From Sphingobium sp. (GTDB taxonomy: Bacteria; Pseudomonadota; Alphaproteobacteria; Sphingomonadales; Sphingomonadaceae): 5,703 nucleotides of DNA. The notes below the pieces were generated by a model. The model did not search any database and was not told where the DNA came from. It was given only the letters and a program-made list of their open reading frames with translations. Both the position numbers and the translations under genes were made by a program. Below, one piece after another: positions 4,799 to 5,703 of this stretch. Location of the stretch: contig JAGVJS010000196.1 of the NCBI GenBank assembly GCA_020051025.1, forward strand, positions 1-5,703. The letters run 5' to 3'. Within the stretch, counting starts at the first letter, position 1; each line of letters begins with the position of its first letter.

Positions 4799-5703
4799 AT
4801 GGCGCCCCTCCCCTGCCCCGATTCATGCGTCACACGATCGCGTGTCCGACTGACGGCGATTTTGATGCTGGCGGCGACCGTCATCGGCCTTTCCATCCTG
4901 TTCGCGACCGCCCACGGCACGGTGGATTCGCTGGGCCGGCCGCTCGGCACCGACTTTTCCAACGTCTGGAGCGCCGGCTGGATGGCCGATCATGGCCGCG
5001 CTGTAGAGGCGTGGGACTGGCCGAGCCATTATGCGGTGCAAAAACAGGTCCATCATGATCCCGCCATCCCCTTTTATGGCTGGCATTATCCCCCGCCCTT
5101 TCTGATCATCGCCACCTTGCTGGCGCAATTGCCCTATGTCGCGGCGTTGCTGACCTGGCAGGGACTGACGCTGGCGATGGCGCTCTATCTGGTGCGGCGA
5201 ATCCTGCCGGACGAAAAGGATGCGCTGCTGGTGGCGCTGGGTGCGCCGGTGGTGCTGCTATGTCTGGGCCATGGCCAGAACGGATTCCTGACCGCCAGCC
5301 TGCTGGGCGGCGGCATGTTGCTGCTCGATCGCCGGCCATGGGTGGCAGGCATGCTGTTGGGGGCATTGGTCTACAAGCCGCAGTTCGCGGTGCTGATACC
5401 GGTGCTGATTCTGGCGCGGGGCAACTTTCGCGCCTTCATCGCGGCGGGGCTGACTGTTGCGGCGCTGTGCCTGCTGACGATCGCCCTATGGGGCTGGCCG
5501 GTCTGGCAGGCCTTCCTCGATTCCCTGCCGTTGACCCGGCATATCGTGATAGAGGCGGGCGACACCGGCTGGGAGAAGATACCCAGCCCCTTTTCCGCCA
5601 TTCGCCAATGGGGCGGCCCAGTTCCAATCGCCTATGCCGTGCAAGGCATCGTCACCGCGATCGCCGTCGCGGCGGCAGCGCTGGTCGCCCGGCGCGGGTC
5701 GAT
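4799..5703 (+). CDS. GT87-family (DUF2029) membrane glycosyltransferase, 5' part (3' end outside window)
   Basis: This is a GT-C-fold integral membrane glycosyltransferase of the DUF2029/GT87 family, whose studied members move mannose or similar sugars from a polyprenyl-phosphate donor on the outer face of the membrane. 301 codons are open with no stop before the right edge (family members run about 400). After a first membrane helix (about 18-37) comes LGRPLGTDFSNVWSAG with Asp52, the expected catalytic acid/base in the first periplasmic loop. Next are HYPPPFLIIATLLAQLPY (96-113), GHGQNGFLTASLLGGGMLLLDRRP (157-180), VYKPQFAVLIPV (191-202) and GDTGWEKIPSPFSAIRQWGG (254-273), all characteristic of the proteobacterial subgroup. 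The start ATG 4799 is chosen because GAGGA (4786-4790) lies 8 nt upstream. An in-frame ATG at 4745 would add 18 polar residues and lacks a ribosome-binding site. Acceptor and product are unknown. It is divergent from acpP. Confidence 0.88.
   Translation, partial: MAPLPCPDSCVTRSRVRLTAILMLAATVIGLSILFATAHGTVDSLGRPLGTDFSNVWSAGWMADHGRAVEAWDWPSHYAVQKQVHHDPAIPFYGWHYPPPFLIIATLLAQLPYVAALLTWQGLTLAMALYLVRRILPDEKDALLVALGAPVVLLCLGHGQNGFLTASLLGGGMLLLDRRPWVAGMLLGALVYKPQFAVLIPVLILARGNFRAFIAAGLTVAALCLLTIALWGWPVWQAFLDSLPLTRHIVIEAGDTGWEKIPSPFSAIRQWGGPVPIAYAVQGIVTAIAVAAAALVARRGS

Noticed and set aside
4738..5058. A 106-codon plus-strand frame near the right end.
   Set aside because: It is out of frame with the GT87 gene, which has clear family motifs and its own ribosome-binding site over the same bases.
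1..5703. CRISPR arrays, tRNA or rRNA genes, IS elements, att sites, toxin-antitoxin or defence genes.
   Set aside because: I found no regularly spaced repeats, no tRNA-like cloverleaf, no transposase or integrase motifs and no defence-gene signatures on either strand. The window reads as ordinary core chromosome.

Overview
The window is GC-rich chromosomal DNA that looks like a sphingomonad (Sphingobium/Sphingomonas-type Alphaproteobacteria). Three things point there: the acpP-fabF-mltG order, the protein sequences, and two kinds of extragenic palindrome of the sort common between sphingomonad genes (a CCTGC-TTTC-GCAGG hairpin, and CCGTTCG/CTGAGC/TGTCGAAG units). The assignment is by recognition only; no database search was possible.

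Layout, left to right. (1) 1-707 (+): the 3' part of an FAD-dependent ferredoxin/rubredoxin reductase, cut by the window edge. (2) 722-745: a perfect hairpin between convergent genes. (3) 747-1250 (-): a 2'-5' RNA ligase-like 2H phosphoesterase. (4) 1341-1763 (+): a small four-helix membrane protein of unknown function. (5) 1771-1846: an inverted pair of REP-like units, a probable bidirectional terminator. (6) 4590 down to 1862 (-): the core cluster acpP, fabF, mltG. A U-tailed terminator hairpin lies between acpP and fabF, and a second hairpin lies between fabF and mltG. (7) 4591-4798: a divergent control region. (8) 4799-5703 (+): the 5' part of a polyprenol-dependent GT87 (DUF2029) membrane glycosyltransferase, cut by the right edge.

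The minus-strand cluster is a functional unit of envelope growth. AcpP carries the acyl chains, FabF elongates them, and MltG cuts nascent peptidoglycan strands at the inner membrane. The terminator after acpP suggests that acpP is made in excess, with fabF-mltG expressed by partial read-through and perhaps a weak promoter of their own.

No novel defence, mobile or biosynthetic system is visible. There is no tRNA, rRNA, CRISPR array, IS element or recognisable riboswitch. The points worth a second look are regulatory: the acpP/fabF intergenic structure, a 10-bp direct repeat upstream of acpP, and the inverted REP-like pair. The small membrane protein is the one gene without an assigned role.
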